From assembly GCA_035544675.1 (NCBI GenBank), contig DATKCA010000077.1:1-19797 (forward strand): a stretch of 19,797 nucleotides of DNA. The letters run 5' to 3'. The notes beneath the pieces are model-generated. The model was not told the DNA's origin and searched no databases. It saw only the letters and a list, made by a program, of their open reading frames with translations. Position numbers and translations under genes: made by a program. The DNA is from DATKCA01 sp035544675 (GTDB lineage: Bacteria > Acidobacteriota > Thermoanaerobaculia > Gp7-AA8). Positions 8,943 to 17,488 of this stretch are shown in pieces; position 1 is the stretch's first letter, and every line of letters begins with the position of its first letter.

Positions 8943-9416
8943 ATGAACGCGGACCGGCTTCGCCTTGCGATATTTCTCATCGTCATCGCTTTCTCCACTT
9001 CGATTCTGTCCGCGGCCATCGCCACCTCGGCGATGAACATCGACGGCGTCAACATCGATGTGACCGCCGTCGAGCGGAAGGGCAGCGTCCTGACCCTCAA
9101 GTTCGCGGTCAAGAACAGCGGCACGAAGACCGCCACGGTGCAGTTCGCACTGACGGGCGACAAAGTGACCACGTATCTGGTGGATGAGGAAAGCGGCACC
9201 AAGTACTACGTTCTGACCGACAAAGAGGGGAATTCCCTCGCCACTGAGCACGACTACACCGGCAGCTCCTACGGGATCTCCGAATACGTCGAAGCGGGCG
9301 CTACGAAACGCTTCTGGGCGAAGTTCCCGGCACCGCCGGCAGCGGTGAAGACGATCAACATCATGTTCAGTCAGGCCGAGCCGGTCGAAGACGCCCCGAT
9401 CACCGACAAGAAATGA
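8943..9416 (+). CDS. Exported or membrane-anchored protein of unknown function
   Basis: 157 residues. The ATG at 8943 is preceded by CGGAGG at about 6 bases, which fixes the start even though the frame is open further upstream. Residues 1-30 (MNADRLRLAIFLIVIAFSTS...) form a signal peptide or single anchor; LSAAIATSA could allow cleavage. The rest is predicted beta-rich: SVLTLKFAVKNSGTKTATVQF resembles an Ig-like/DUF4352-like strand pair seen in secreted proteins that respond to voltage or metal in unrelated families. No catalytic motif or cysteine is visible in the mature part. The ATG of the OmpA-domain lipoprotein overlaps its stop (ATGA), so the two are translationally coupled and probably act together in the envelope. 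Confidence 0.8.
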   Translation: MNADRLRLAIFLIVIAFSTSILSAAIATSAMNIDGVNIDVTAVERKGSVLTLKFAVKNSGTKTATVQFALTGDKVTTYLVDEESGTKYYVLTDKEGNSLATEHDYTGSSYGISEYVEAGATKRFWAKFPAPPAAVKTINIMFSQAEPVEDAPITDKK

Positions 9417-10090
9417 GAGCTCTCGTCTTCGCCACCACGCTTCTCGTCGCGTGTGGCAGGAGTGAAGTCGTCGAGCCGGCCCCGCTCCCGGACGTGAGCG
9501 CCGGAGTGGCTGCTCCGGCTGCCGTCGATCCGAACGACCCGGAACCGCCCGACGCGCAGGCGAAGGCCGAGGCGGTCGTCTTCGCCGACTTCAACAAGAA
9601 CAAGACGACGTCGCTGAAGATGAAGATGACCACCCTGGTGGGCAGGACATCGGAGCTCTCGGGCTTCTCGACCGGCCTGGTGGCGAAAGAAGACAACATC
9701 GAGGACAAGCTCACCCGTCTTGGCGCGAGAGTGACCGAGACCGAGGTGACGATTCAGCTGTCGGGAGCGATCCTGTTCGACTTCGACTCGGCAGCGATCC
9801 GTCCCGATGCCGAGCGGACCCTGAACGACGTCTCGAGCGTGATCGCCTCGTACCAGGGGCGCCCGGTTCGCATCGAAGGGCACACCGACTCGATCGCTTC
9901 GGACCAGTACAACCAGAAGCTGTCCGAGCAGCGCGCGCAGTCGGTCGTGGACTGGTTCGCAAAAAGCGGCATCGAGCGCGGCCGTCTCACCGCCACAGGC
10001 CTCGGCGAATCGAAGCCGGTGGCGACCAACGAGACGAGCGCTGGACGACAGCAGAACCGCCGCGTGGAAATCGTGATCGCCCGCCGTTGA
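9413..10090 (+). CDS. OmpA-domain lipoprotein
   Basis: 225 residues. The N-terminus MRALVFATTLLVAC is a lipoprotein signal with Cys14 as the lipidation site; Gly at +2 would not retain it in the inner membrane. A Pro/Ala-rich linker and a charged stretch (residues about 25-110) precede a C-terminal OmpA-like peptidoglycan-binding domain (about 115-225) with ILFDFDSAAIRPDA, IEGHTDS, LSEQRAQSVVDWF, GLGESKPVA and QQNRRVEIVI, the full signature set. It should tether the outer membrane to peptidoglycan, like Pal. No tol genes adjoin, so it is probably not the main Pal. Its start overlaps the stop of the exported protein gene. Confidence 0.93.
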   Translation: MRALVFATTLLVACGRSEVVEPAPLPDVSAGVAAPAAVDPNDPEPPDAQAKAEAVVFADFNKNKTTSLKMKMTTLVGRTSELSGFSTGLVAKEDNIEDKLTRLGARVTETEVTIQLSGAILFDFDSAAIRPDAERTLNDVSSVIASYQGRPVRIEGHTDSIASDQYNQKLSEQRAQSVVDWFAKSGIERGRLTATGLGESKPVATNETSAGRQQNRRVEIVIARR

Positions 10091-10172
10091 GACGTTTTGC
10101 CCGGTGACAATTCGCTGAGTGGCCGGAATGAAGGAACCGTAAATCGTCTCGTGTCTGTAACATCCGTGCACA

Positions 10173-10502
10173 TTGAGACGGGTGTTGATCGTGAGCAGCG
10201 CAGCGGTGCTGGCCAGCGAGGTCGAGCGAATCCTCGGCCCGGTACACGAAGTCCATTCCGCTGCGACCGACGATGCCGCCGCCACGCTGCTCAACATTCA
10301 TGAGTACGACTGCGTGGTCCTGGACATCCGGCCCGCATCGGCTGCAGGGCTGAAGACCGGACGGACGACGCGCATCGCCAGTCCGACGGTGATCTTCACG
10401 AACCGTCCGGAGAATCAGGTCGGCGAAGCGTCAGCAGTGATCATCGAGAGCGACGACGCGCTCACCGAGCTGGCCACGGCGATCAGGTTGACGCTCCGGT
10501 AA
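10173..10502 (+). CDS. Degenerate response-regulator receiver domain (pseudo-receiver)
   Basis: 109 residues, a stand-alone CheY-like fold: RRVLIVSS, EVERILGPVHEVHSAATDDAAATLL, YDCVVLDIRPASAAGL, PTVIFTNRPE. The Asp of VVLDI is kept, but the acidic pair that binds Mg2+ after strand 1 is replaced by SS and the conserved Lys after strand 5 is replaced (VIIES). Phosphorylation is therefore unlikely; it may act by protein contact. TTG at 10173 and GTG at 10182 are both possible starts; neither has a good Shine-Dalgarno. Its last 20 bases overlap the 3' end of the convergent hybrid kinase. Coding status is supported by the intact fold. Confidence 0.65.
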   Translation: MRRVLIVSSAAVLASEVERILGPVHEVHSAATDDAAATLLNIHEYDCVVLDIRPASAAGLKTGRTTRIASPTVIFTNRPENQVGEASAVIIESDDALTELATAIRLTLR

Positions 10503-13500
10503 CGCGGCGCAGCGTGGCGAACAGGGTCTCGTGGTCGTACGGCTTGTGAAGAAAGGCGACGTGGACTTCGAGACTCGCCGCCACCTTCTTCTCGTCGGCA
10601 TGGCCGCTGGAGAAGACGACCGGCAGATCAGGATAGCTTTCCGCGATCGACGCGTAGACGACGGTGCCGTCGATGTCGGGGAGGCCGATGTCCAGAATGA
10701 CCGCATCGGGCCGCGAGCGCTCCAGCGCGGGCATCACGTCCGCGCCGTTGTGGACGACCTGGACGCCGATGCCCTCGCTCTCGAGCAGCGCTGACAGCCC
10801 CACTGCCACCGTCACGTCGTCTTCGACGAGCAGGACCCGGCGCAGTCCGCCGCGGGCGGTGGCCGCCGGCTCATCGGCAGACCAGTCCTGACTGGCAGCC
10901 TCGCCGGCGATGGGAAGGAAGAGGTGGAACTTCGTCCCCACGCCGACGGTGCTCTCGACGAAGATCTCACCCTTGTGGCGCGTCACGACGTTGCTCGTGA
11001 CGGAGAGACCGAGTCCCGTGCCGTTGCGCTTGGTGGTGAAGAGAGGGTCGAAGACCTGCTGCAGCGTGGCGGGAGGGATGCCGATGCCGGTGTCCTCCAC
11101 GGTGAAGTGAACGTATTTCTCCGGGGAGTCGACGCCACCGAAGGAAAACGTGGCTCGGGCATTCTCCCGGCAGGCCGAGATGGTGATGCGCCCGCCGTCG
11201 GGCATGGCGTCGCGAGCATTGAGGATGAGATTGGTGAAGCTCTGATGCAGCTGATTGGCATCGCCCAGGACTCGCAGATCGCCTGGACCGATGGTGCTGT
11301 GGATGGAATGCGACGTGCCCACGACGGTCCGAGTTTCCAGCACGAGCGAAGAGAGCCAGGCCTCCGTGTCGAGAGCGGTCAACACCGGCTGCGCAGGCTG
11401 TGTGAAACGGAGGATGTCCTGGGTGATGCGTTTGCCGCGCTTGACGGCGCGGGAGATCTGGTCGACGGCGGTGACGCCGCGCTCGGTGGAAACCTCGCGG
11501 CGCAGGACGTCGGCGAAGGGGGCGATTCCCATCAGCACGTTGTTGAACTCGTGAGCGACCGTTGCGGCGAGACGTCCGAGGCTGGAGAGACGGCTGGACT
11601 GGTCGAGTTGGGCCTCGAGGCGGCGGCGCTCGTCCTCGAGCCGGCGCTCATCGGTGATGTCGCGCGCGAAGCCGACGACTTCCTCGACACGCCCCTCTCC
11701 AACTCTGGCCGACGCCGCGCTCTCGATGAGGATGACGCGGCCGTCTTTGCCGAGGAGTCGCGTTTCCACGCGCACGTGTCCGCGCCCGGCGAGGAGCGAC
11801 TCGAACACCTCCTGCATGGAAGCGCGCTCATCGGGGAACAGCAACCCGCTGAAAGAGCGTCCCACCCATTCGTCGGGGCGCCATCCCGTGACAGCCTCGA
11901 ACCGCGGGTTGAGTGACGTGATCGTACCGGACGAGGCGACCGTGAAGATGATGTCCGACGCCCCTTCGATGACGCCGCGGAAACGCTGCTCGGACTGGAT
12001 GAGGGCGCGCTCGGCCGCGTCGTGCTCGAGCGCCTCGGCCAGCAGATTGGCGACCGACTGCAGAAACTGCATGTCGCCCCCGGTGAACTCCTTCGCCACG
12101 CGCGTGTACGCGGTCAGAACACCAAACTTCCGGTGCTGCGTGGCCACGGGGACGGTGAGCCCGGCCCGGATCCCGTGCTGCACGAACGCGCTGCTGGCGA
12201 AGCGACGTTCCGCGAAGTAGTCGCGGACGATGACCGGCATGCTGTCGCGGAAGGTGTGGCCGGCCTGCGTTCCCACCACCGGGATGACGTGCGGCTGGTC
12301 CGGCATCCAGTCGCTGCCGGCGCGGACCGACAGCGTCGACCCATCGTCGACCAGCTGAAGAAACGTCGAATACTCGACGGAGAGGCCATCCATGACGAGC
12401 TCGCACGTGCGATTCAGCGTTTCCGGTCCGAGGTCAGTGGCGGTGCGGCGTCCGAGCTCGGCAATGGCGCTCTGCTGGACGGCCCGGACCTGCAGCTCCA
12501 CCTCGGCGCGCCGGCGCTCGATGGCCTGGCCGAGGGTCATGGCCAGGGCGCGGAGAAAATCGACCTCGCTCGCCGCGAAATCGTGAGCGGACCGTGAGAA
12601 TGCCCCCAGAACGCCCCAGGGCCCTTCCACCCCGCCGTCGATGGGAACCGTGACGCTGCTGATGACGCCGTGCGTCATCAGCCGCCGCGATGGAGCGAAA
12701 CGCGTCTCCGTCGCCAGGTAGTTGCAGACCACCGGCGCATTGGTCTCGGTCGTGTAGGCAGCCTGTGAGTAGTCGTCGGCGCCTGCCGCGATGTCTTTGT
12801 TCGCGAAGGCGGCCGCGACGACGACCATCCCGTCGTCCCTTCGCTTGTAGACCTCGCAGCTGGCGATGGCGAGCACGTCCCGCACGATCTCGGCAGCCTG
12901 CGACAGAAGGAACCCGATGCTGGCATTGCCGAGAGCGATCTGTCCGAGCTGGGCCAGCGCGGCCTGTTGCGAGGCGCGGCGCTGCATCTCCGCCTCCCGC
13001 CATTTGAGGTCGGTCAGGTCCTGGGCCACACTGACGACGCCGATCTGCGCGCCCTCACTGTCGCGAATCGGCGCGCCGGAGAAGAGGATCGAGAACGCGT
13101 GACCCGACCGGTTCTGCACCTCGAACTCACCGGTCCAGGACTCCCCGCGCCCGAGGCGGTCGAACAGCGCGGCAGCGACATTGTCTTTCCCGGTCATCAC
13201 CACCACTTCGAGGATGTTCTTTCCCAGTGCCTCGGGCGCCGGCCACTCGAACAGCTGCTCGGCGTACGGGTTCCAATAGGTGATGCGACCGAGCGTGTCG
13301 GTCGCTGCGACGGCCTGCTTCACCGAGCCCAGCAGCGTGCTTTGGAACCGGATCTGCTCCGCGGCCGCGCGATGCTCGGTGATGTCTTCGACGACGCCGA
13401 TGACGCCGACCAGTCCGCCGCTGTCGTCGGTCGCCGCGGAGAGCGTGACGTGTACCCAGAGAACGGTGCCGTCCTTGCGCAGTAGGCGGCGGTCGAAGGA

Positions 13501-13746
13501 AGTGAACTTTGCCTCTCCGGTCACGAGAGACTGGAACCGCTCCCGGCTCATCTCGGCATCATCGGGATGGCTGACGCTGATGTAGGTCCGGCCCAGGAGC
13601 TCGGATGCGTCGTAGCCGACGATCTCGCAGAAACGCCGGTTGACGCGGACGAAACGGCCGTCCGGACCGGCCACGGCGATGCCGATGTGGGCGTGCTCGA
13701 AGGTAAGGCGATACCGCTCTTCGAGTTGCTGGTCGAGGAGGGACAT
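10483..13746 (-). CDS. Hybrid sensor histidine kinase: PAS-PAS-GAF-GAF-PAS-HisKA-HATPase-REC
   Basis: 1087 residues with no membrane segment, so a cytoplasmic sensor. Two PAS domains (about 10-127, 136-255), two GAF domains (about 262-420, 425-590) and a third PAS (about 588-705) precede the kinase. H732 in VAHEFNN is the phospho-acceptor. The ATPase domain has NLILNARDAM, DTGIGIP (about 884), a DPLFTTK F-box and GTGLGLS. A C-terminal receiver (about 968-1085) keeps VEDD, D1019 in VILDIGLPD, FSSGH and LHKPY, so it should accept phosphate. There is no DNA-binding output; signal must pass on to a partner. The ATG at 13746 is preferred over the TTG at 13779 because the first PAS starts just after it; neither has a strong Shine-Dalgarno. 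A degenerate receiver gene converges on its 3' end. Confidence 0.94.
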   Translation of the reverse strand: MSLLDQQLEERYRLTFEHAHIGIAVAGPDGRFVRVNRRFCEIVGYDASELLGRTYISVSHPDDAEMSRERFQSLVTGEAKFTSFDRRLLRKDGTVLWVHVTLSAATDDSGGLVGVIGVVEDITEHRAAAEQIRFQSTLLGSVKQAVAATDTLGRITYWNPYAEQLFEWPAPEALGKNILEVVVMTGKDNVAAALFDRLGRGESWTGEFEVQNRSGHAFSILFSGAPIRDSEGAQIGVVSVAQDLTDLKWREAEMQRRASQQAALAQLGQIALGNASIGFLLSQAAEIVRDVLAIASCEVYKRRDDGMVVVAAAFANKDIAAGADDYSQAAYTTETNAPVVCNYLATETRFAPSRRLMTHGVISSVTVPIDGGVEGPWGVLGAFSRSAHDFAASEVDFLRALAMTLGQAIERRRAEVELQVRAVQQSAIAELGRRTATDLGPETLNRTCELVMDGLSVEYSTFLQLVDDGSTLSVRAGSDWMPDQPHVIPVVGTQAGHTFRDSMPVIVRDYFAERRFASSAFVQHGIRAGLTVPVATQHRKFGVLTAYTRVAKEFTGGDMQFLQSVANLLAEALEHDAAERALIQSEQRFRGVIEGASDIIFTVASSGTITSLNPRFEAVTGWRPDEWVGRSFSGLLFPDERASMQEVFESLLAGRGHVRVETRLLGKDGRVILIESAASARVGEGRVEEVVGFARDITDERRLEDERRRLEAQLDQSSRLSSLGRLAATVAHEFNNVLMGIAPFADVLRREVSTERGVTAVDQISRAVKRGKRITQDILRFTQPAQPVLTALDTEAWLSSLVLETRTVVGTSHSIHSTIGPGDLRVLGDANQLHQSFTNLILNARDAMPDGGRITISACRENARATFSFGGVDSPEKYVHFTVEDTGIGIPPATLQQVFDPLFTTKRNGTGLGLSVTSNVVTRHKGEIFVESTVGVGTKFHLFLPIAGEAASQDWSADEPAATARGGLRRVLLVEDDVTVAVGLSALLESEGIGVQVVHNGADVMPALERSRPDAVILDIGLPDIDGTVVYASIAESYPDLPVVFSSGHADEKKVAASLEVHVAFLHKPYDHETLFATLRRVTGAST

Positions 13747-13809
13747 TTCTGGGTCCGCCAGCTCAGGGCGGCCCCACAATGTACCCTAAAGTGAAATCCT
13801 GTTCGTAAC

Positions 13810-13824
13810 CGGCTGGTTCAGCCG
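13810..13824. repeat. Short inverted repeat in the divergent gap between kinase and NYN genes
   Basis: cggctg (13810-13815) pairs perfectly with cagccg (13819-13824) around GTT. It lies between two divergent genes where an operator or promoter element would be expected. No T-run follows. It may be a chance palindrome. Confidence 0.35.
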
Positions 13825-13842
13825 TTAGACTCTCGGGGCCGA

Positions 13843-14661
13843 ATGTCACCCAAGCCCAATTCAGAGAATGAGTCAGACGAGGATATGGGGGCGCCACCAG
13901 CCCGCGCTATGAGCGATAGCAAGATCGCGCTTTTCATCGATTTCGAGAACATTGCCATCGGCGTCACGGACGCCAAATACAAGAAATTCGAGGTCAACCT
14001 GCTCCTGGAGCGACTCCTGGAGAAAGGGAAGATCGTCGTCAAACGCGCCTACTGCGACTGGGACAAGTTCCCGGACTACAAGCGCGAACTGCACGAGGCG
14101 GCCATCGAGATGATCGAGATCCCGGGCCGCGGATACTCCGGAAAGAACTCGGCCGACATTCGCATGGCCGTCGACGCCATGGACATGTGCTGGTCGAAAG
14201 AGCACATCGACATGTTCGTGGTCGCGTCGGGCGACTCCGATTTCTCCCCCCTGGTCTCCAAGCTGAAGGAGAACGACAAGTACGTCATCGGATGCGGCGT
14301 GAAGAACTCGTCGAGCGACCTCCTCATCGACAACTGCGACGAGTTCATCTTCTACGAGGATCTCGTACGCGTCACCAGGGGACCGTCCGTCGCATTCAAG
14401 GACAAAAAGCAGGCTGAAGTGTTCAAGCTGCTGATCGACTCGATCAAGGCGCTGATGCGCGAGAACAAAGAGATCCTGTGGGGCTCGATGGTCAAGCAGA
14501 CGATGCAGCGCAAGAAGCCGACCTTCAACGAGGAGTACTACGGCTACAACACGTTCAGCGACCTGCTCGAAGACGCGCAGAAGAACAACGTCATCAAGAT
14601 CAAGAAGGATGTGAAGTCGGGGTCGTACGTGATCACCGGCTTCGCACAGCCGGCCGCGTGA
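13843..14661 (+). CDS. NYN-domain (PIN-like) putative RNase with C-terminal LOTUS/OST-HTH-like region
   Basis: Up to 272 residues. The NYN domain (about 26-175) keeps the acidic set expected of a metal-dependent RNase: D33 and N36 in FIDFEN, D105 and D111 in GKNSADIRMAVDAM, D131 and D133 in ASGDSDFSPL. The last 80 residues (about 188-265), with ILWGSMVKQTMQRKKPTFNEEYYGY and FSDLLEDA, look like the OST-HTH/LOTUS RNA-binding module often fused to bacterial NYN/LabA proteins. Starts at 13843, 13885 or 13909 are possible; the first 25 residues are acidic and disordered and may be dispensable. The RNA target is unknown. The stop overlaps the flavoprotein GTG (GTGA). Confidence 0.88.
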   Translation: MSPKPNSENESDEDMGAPPARAMSDSKIALFIDFENIAIGVTDAKYKKFEVNLLLERLLEKGKIVVKRAYCDWDKFPDYKRELHEAAIEMIEIPGRGYSGKNSADIRMAVDAMDMCWSKEHIDMFVVASGDSDFSPLVSKLKENDKYVIGCGVKNSSSDLLIDNCDEFIFYEDLVRVTRGPSVAFKDKKQAEVFKLLIDSIKALMRENKEILWGSMVKQTMQRKKPTFNEEYYGYNTFSDLLEDAQKNNVIKIKKDVKSGSYVITGFAQPAA

Positions 14662-15785
14662 GTGAAGCGCCGGTGTCCGCACCGGCGCCTCGTCCCGCAG
14701 TCATCATCGGCGCGGGGCCTGCCGGCCTGGCCACCTCCTACGAGCTGGGACGGCGCGGCATCGACCACCTCGTGCTCGAGCGCGACCAGGTCGCCGCCAG
14801 TTGGTCACGCGTCTACGACTCGCTGACTCTGCACACCGGAAAGCACATGTCCTCGCTTCCGGGACTGCCATTCCCGAAGGCCACGCCGCTCTTCATCGGG
14901 CGCGAGAGCTTCCGGCAGTACCTCGTCGACTATCGCGCCCGGTTCGACCTTCCGGTACGGGAGGGGACGCCCGTGACGGCCGTTCACCGCGACGGAGAGG
15001 CGTGGCGCGTCGCCACGAGCGGCGGCGAGATCGAGACCCGGGCCGTCGTCGTGGCGACGGGCATCATGGCCACACCGCGAACGCCCGGGATCAAGGGCAG
15101 CGAGCGGTTCGGCGGGCGCATCCGTCACAGCGTCACCTATCGCAGTCCCGAAGAATGCCGCGGAAAGCGCGTGCTGGTCGTCGGCGCGGGGAACTCGGCC
15201 GGCGAGATCGCGAGCGAGCTGGGGCGCGCAGGCGTCGACACGACCATCGCCGTCCGGTCCGGCGCGAACGTCGTCCCTCTGCAGATTCTCGGCGTTCCCA
15301 TCCAGTACCTGTCGATCGGCATGCGGAAGCTTCCGCGGACGGCGCAGAACCTGATCGTGGCGGCGATGCGCCGGTTCGTGGACCTGATCAAGGGACCGCC
15401 GCCCATCGCGCGGCCCGATTACGGCCCGCTCGACTCCATTCCGATGATCGGGTTCAAGCTCGTCGACGCGATCAGGGACGGACGGGTCAAGCTCCGCGGC
15501 GGAATCGATGAGCTGACCGGAGACGGGGCGCGATTCACCGGCGGCGTCGAGGAGCCGTTCGACGAGATCATCCTGGCGACAGGGTTCCGCGCCACGGTGG
15601 ACCTCTTCGGGTCGCTGATCCGGGTCGACCGCCGCGGCTTCGCAGTGCGCAAGGACCGGGTGGCGAGCGCCGATCACCCCAGCCTGTTCTTCGTCGGCCA
15701 CAACTACGACAGCACCGGCGCGCTGTTCAACATCAGGAGAGATGCCGGGCTGGTGGCGGAGGCGATTCGCTCTGGTCAATCCTGA
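14658..15785 (+). CDS. FAD/NAD(P)H-dependent flavoprotein oxidoreductase (flavin monooxygenase-like)
   Basis: 375 residues from a GTG that overlaps the NYN stop by four bases. An FAD Rossmann motif at 16-23 (IIGAGPAG) is followed by the ERD end of strand 2, and a second NAD(P)H Rossmann motif (VVGAGNSAGEIASEL) starts near residue 172. LATGFRATVD and a FVGHNYDSTGALFN stretch close the FAD domain. This two-dinucleotide layout is that of CzcO/YUC-type monooxygenases and related reductases. The substrate cannot be told. The first ten residues (MSEAPVSAPA) are encoded by the palindrome at 14667-14688; true flavoprotein sequence starts at PAVIIGAG. nadB follows 31 bases on. Confidence 0.9.
   Translation: MSEAPVSAPAPRPAVIIGAGPAGLATSYELGRRGIDHLVLERDQVAASWSRVYDSLTLHTGKHMSSLPGLPFPKATPLFIGRESFRQYLVDYRARFDLPVREGTPVTAVHRDGEAWRVATSGGEIETRAVVVATGIMATPRTPGIKGSERFGGRIRHSVTYRSPEECRGKRVLVVGAGNSAGEIASELGRAGVDTTIAVRSGANVVPLQILGVPIQYLSIGMRKLPRTAQNLIVAAMRRFVDLIKGPPPIARPDYGPLDSIPMIGFKLVDAIRDGRVKLRGGIDELTGDGARFTGGVEEPFDEIILATGFRATVDLFGSLIRVDRRGFAVRKDRVASADHPSLFFVGHNYDSTGALFNIRRDAGLVAEAIRSGQS
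14667..14688. repeat. Copy D of the GCGCCGGTG palindrome family, across the start of the flavoprotein gene
   Basis: gcgccggtg (14667-14675) and caccggcgc (14680-14688) form a perfect 9-bp stem with a TCCG loop, 7 bases after the GTG start. The arms are identical to intergenic copy C. Its translation A-P-V-S-A-P-A has the same phase as copies A and B within nrdJ. Confidence 0.8.
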
Positions 15786-15816
15786 GCGCGGGCGGGCACC
15801 ACGTAGAATACGCGGC

Positions 15817-17472
15817 GTGTCGCCACTGAAAAACCGGGAGCACTACCCGGTGCTGGTCATCGGCACCGGCATCGCCGGCCTGACCACGGCATTTGTCCTG
15901 GCCAGCGCCGGCATCCGCGTTCTCCTGGTCACCAAGGCAGCGGACCCGAAGGACTGCAACACGTTCTGGGCGCAGGGCGGCATCATCTATCAGGGTGAGA
16001 ACGACAGTGCCGAGAAGCTGGTGTCCGACATCCTGCGGGCCGGCGCGGGGATCTCCAACGAGGAGGCGGTGCGGTTTCTGGCGTCCGAAGGACCGCGCGT
16101 GGTCAAGGAGCTCCTGCTCGACGAGATTCACGTTCCGTTCTCCGCGACCGAGGAAGGGGAGCTCGATCTCACGCAGGAAGGGGCGCACTCGCTGCCGCGC
16201 ATCATTCACGCGGGCGATGCCACGGGCCGGGCCATCGAAGTCTCGCTGCTGAATCGCGTGAAGGAGGAGCCAAACGTCACTCTGGCGACGGAGGTGACCG
16301 CCATCGACCTCCTCACGATGCAGCACCATCCCACCGACATCCAGATCCGTTACCGGCTCACGAACGAGTGTGTCGGAGCGTACCTGCTCGACAACAGGAG
16401 CGGGGATGTCTTCACCGTGTTCGCCGACTTCACCGTCCTGGCCACCGGCGGGATCGGTCAGGTGTTCCTCCACAGCACGAACACACGCCACGCCATCGGC
16501 GACGGCGTCGTCATGGCTCAACGCGCCGGCGCCATGATCATGAACGCGGAGTACGTCCAGTTCCACCCCACAGCGCTGGCCGACAAGAAGGCCAACCACT
16601 TCCTCATCTCGGAGGCGCTGCGGGGCGAAGGGGCGCGCCTCCTGAATCACAAGGGCGAGTACTTCATGGAGAAGTATGCGCCGGAGTACAAGGACCTGGC
16701 CCCTCGCGACATCGTGGCCCGCGCGATCGTCGAGGAGATGACCGCGAACAAAGAGGAATTCGTGTTCCTCGACCTGGCCAACTTCTACAACGGGCACCAG
16801 CCCATCGCGGAGCGGTTCCCGAACATCCGCAAGGCCTGCGCGGAGATCGGCGTCGACATCGAGCGCGAGCCGATCCCCGTCGTCCCGGCCGCGCACTACT
16901 TCTGCGGCGGCATCCTCGTGAACACCGCCGGGGAGACGACGCTCAGCCGGCTCTACGCGGTCGGCGAGACGTCGTGCTCCGGCCTGCACGGCGGCAACCG
17001 TCTCGCGTCGACGTCGCTCCTGGAGGGTCTCACCTGGGGCTACTACGCCGCGCATTCGATTCGAGAGAGGATGTCCAGCGCGTCGAGCAGCGCGTCACCG
17101 GCCGTGCGACGTGCCGACTCGTCGCGAGCCCCCGGCACCGGCAGCGTTCCCGGATCGGCACTGGCTTCCATCCCCGACTGGCAGGCCGCCGGAACGCAGA
17201 ACGTCGAGGATCCGGCACTCATCCTCCAGGACTGGACGACGATCCAGCACACCATGTGGAACTACGTGGGGATCGTGCGGACGTACGAGCGTCTCAAGCG
17301 CGCCGTCGCGGACATGCGACAGCTCGGCAACCGTCTCACGAAGTTCTACCACGAGGCGCGGATCTCCAAGCCGATCGTCGAGCTGTTCCATGGACAGCAG
17401 TGCGCCGCCATCGTGGCCGCGGCCGCGATCCGCAATCCGACGTCGCGCGGCGCGCACTACCGGAAAGACTGA
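15817..17472 (+). CDS. nadB: L-aspartate oxidase
   Basis: Oxidises L-aspartate to iminoaspartate with FAD, the first step of de novo NAD synthesis. 551 residues. The FAD site is VIGTGIAG (14-21) with an NTFWAQGG stretch. Family residues follow: FHPTAL, SEALRGEGA, LAPRDIVARAI, the Arg/His active-site block PAAHYFCGGI, and GLHGGNRLASTSLLEGL. The C-terminal helical domain has MWNYVGIVRT. Near residues 420-450 a Ser/Ala/Pro-rich insert (SSASSSASPAVRR...) is about 20 residues longer than the E. coli loop. The GTG at 15817 is chosen because the oxidase begins there; no good Shine-Dalgarno is seen. nadA and nadC are not adjacent. The gene ends in front of a CACAGAG palindrome and converges with ruvB. 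Confidence 0.95.
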   Translation: MSPLKNREHYPVLVIGTGIAGLTTAFVLASAGIRVLLVTKAADPKDCNTFWAQGGIIYQGENDSAEKLVSDILRAGAGISNEEAVRFLASEGPRVVKELLLDEIHVPFSATEEGELDLTQEGAHSLPRIIHAGDATGRAIEVSLLNRVKEEPNVTLATEVTAIDLLTMQHHPTDIQIRYRLTNECVGAYLLDNRSGDVFTVFADFTVLATGGIGQVFLHSTNTRHAIGDGVVMAQRAGAMIMNAEYVQFHPTALADKKANHFLISEALRGEGARLLNHKGEYFMEKYAPEYKDLAPRDIVARAIVEEMTANKEEFVFLDLANFYNGHQPIAERFPNIRKACAEIGVDIEREPIPVVPAAHYFCGGILVNTAGETTLSRLYAVGETSCSGLHGGNRLASTSLLEGLTWGYYAAHSIRERMSSASSSASPAVRRADSSRAPGTGSVPGSALASIPDWQAAGTQNVEDPALILQDWTTIQHTMWNYVGIVRTYERLKRAVADMRQLGNRLTKFYHEARISKPIVELFHGQQCAAIVAAAAIRNPTSRGAHYRKD

Positions 17473-17488
17473 AGCCGACCGGGGGTTC

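Noticed and set aside
6898..8946. 682-codon open frame on the + strand opposite the membrane and UbiA genes
   Set aside because: Its composition is Arg/Asp/Glu/His-rich without domains, and the opposite strand carries recognisable membrane proteins and both UbiA Asp motifs.
13747..13779. TTG start 11 codons upstream for the hybrid kinase
   Set aside because: It adds non-domain residues from a rare start codon. The ATG at 13746 sits just before the first PAS domain.
15742..15816. Upstream ATG for nadB inside the flavoprotein gene
   Set aside because: The added Arg-rich residues are an out-of-frame reading of the flavoprotein 3' end; the oxidase sequence starts after the GTG at 15817.
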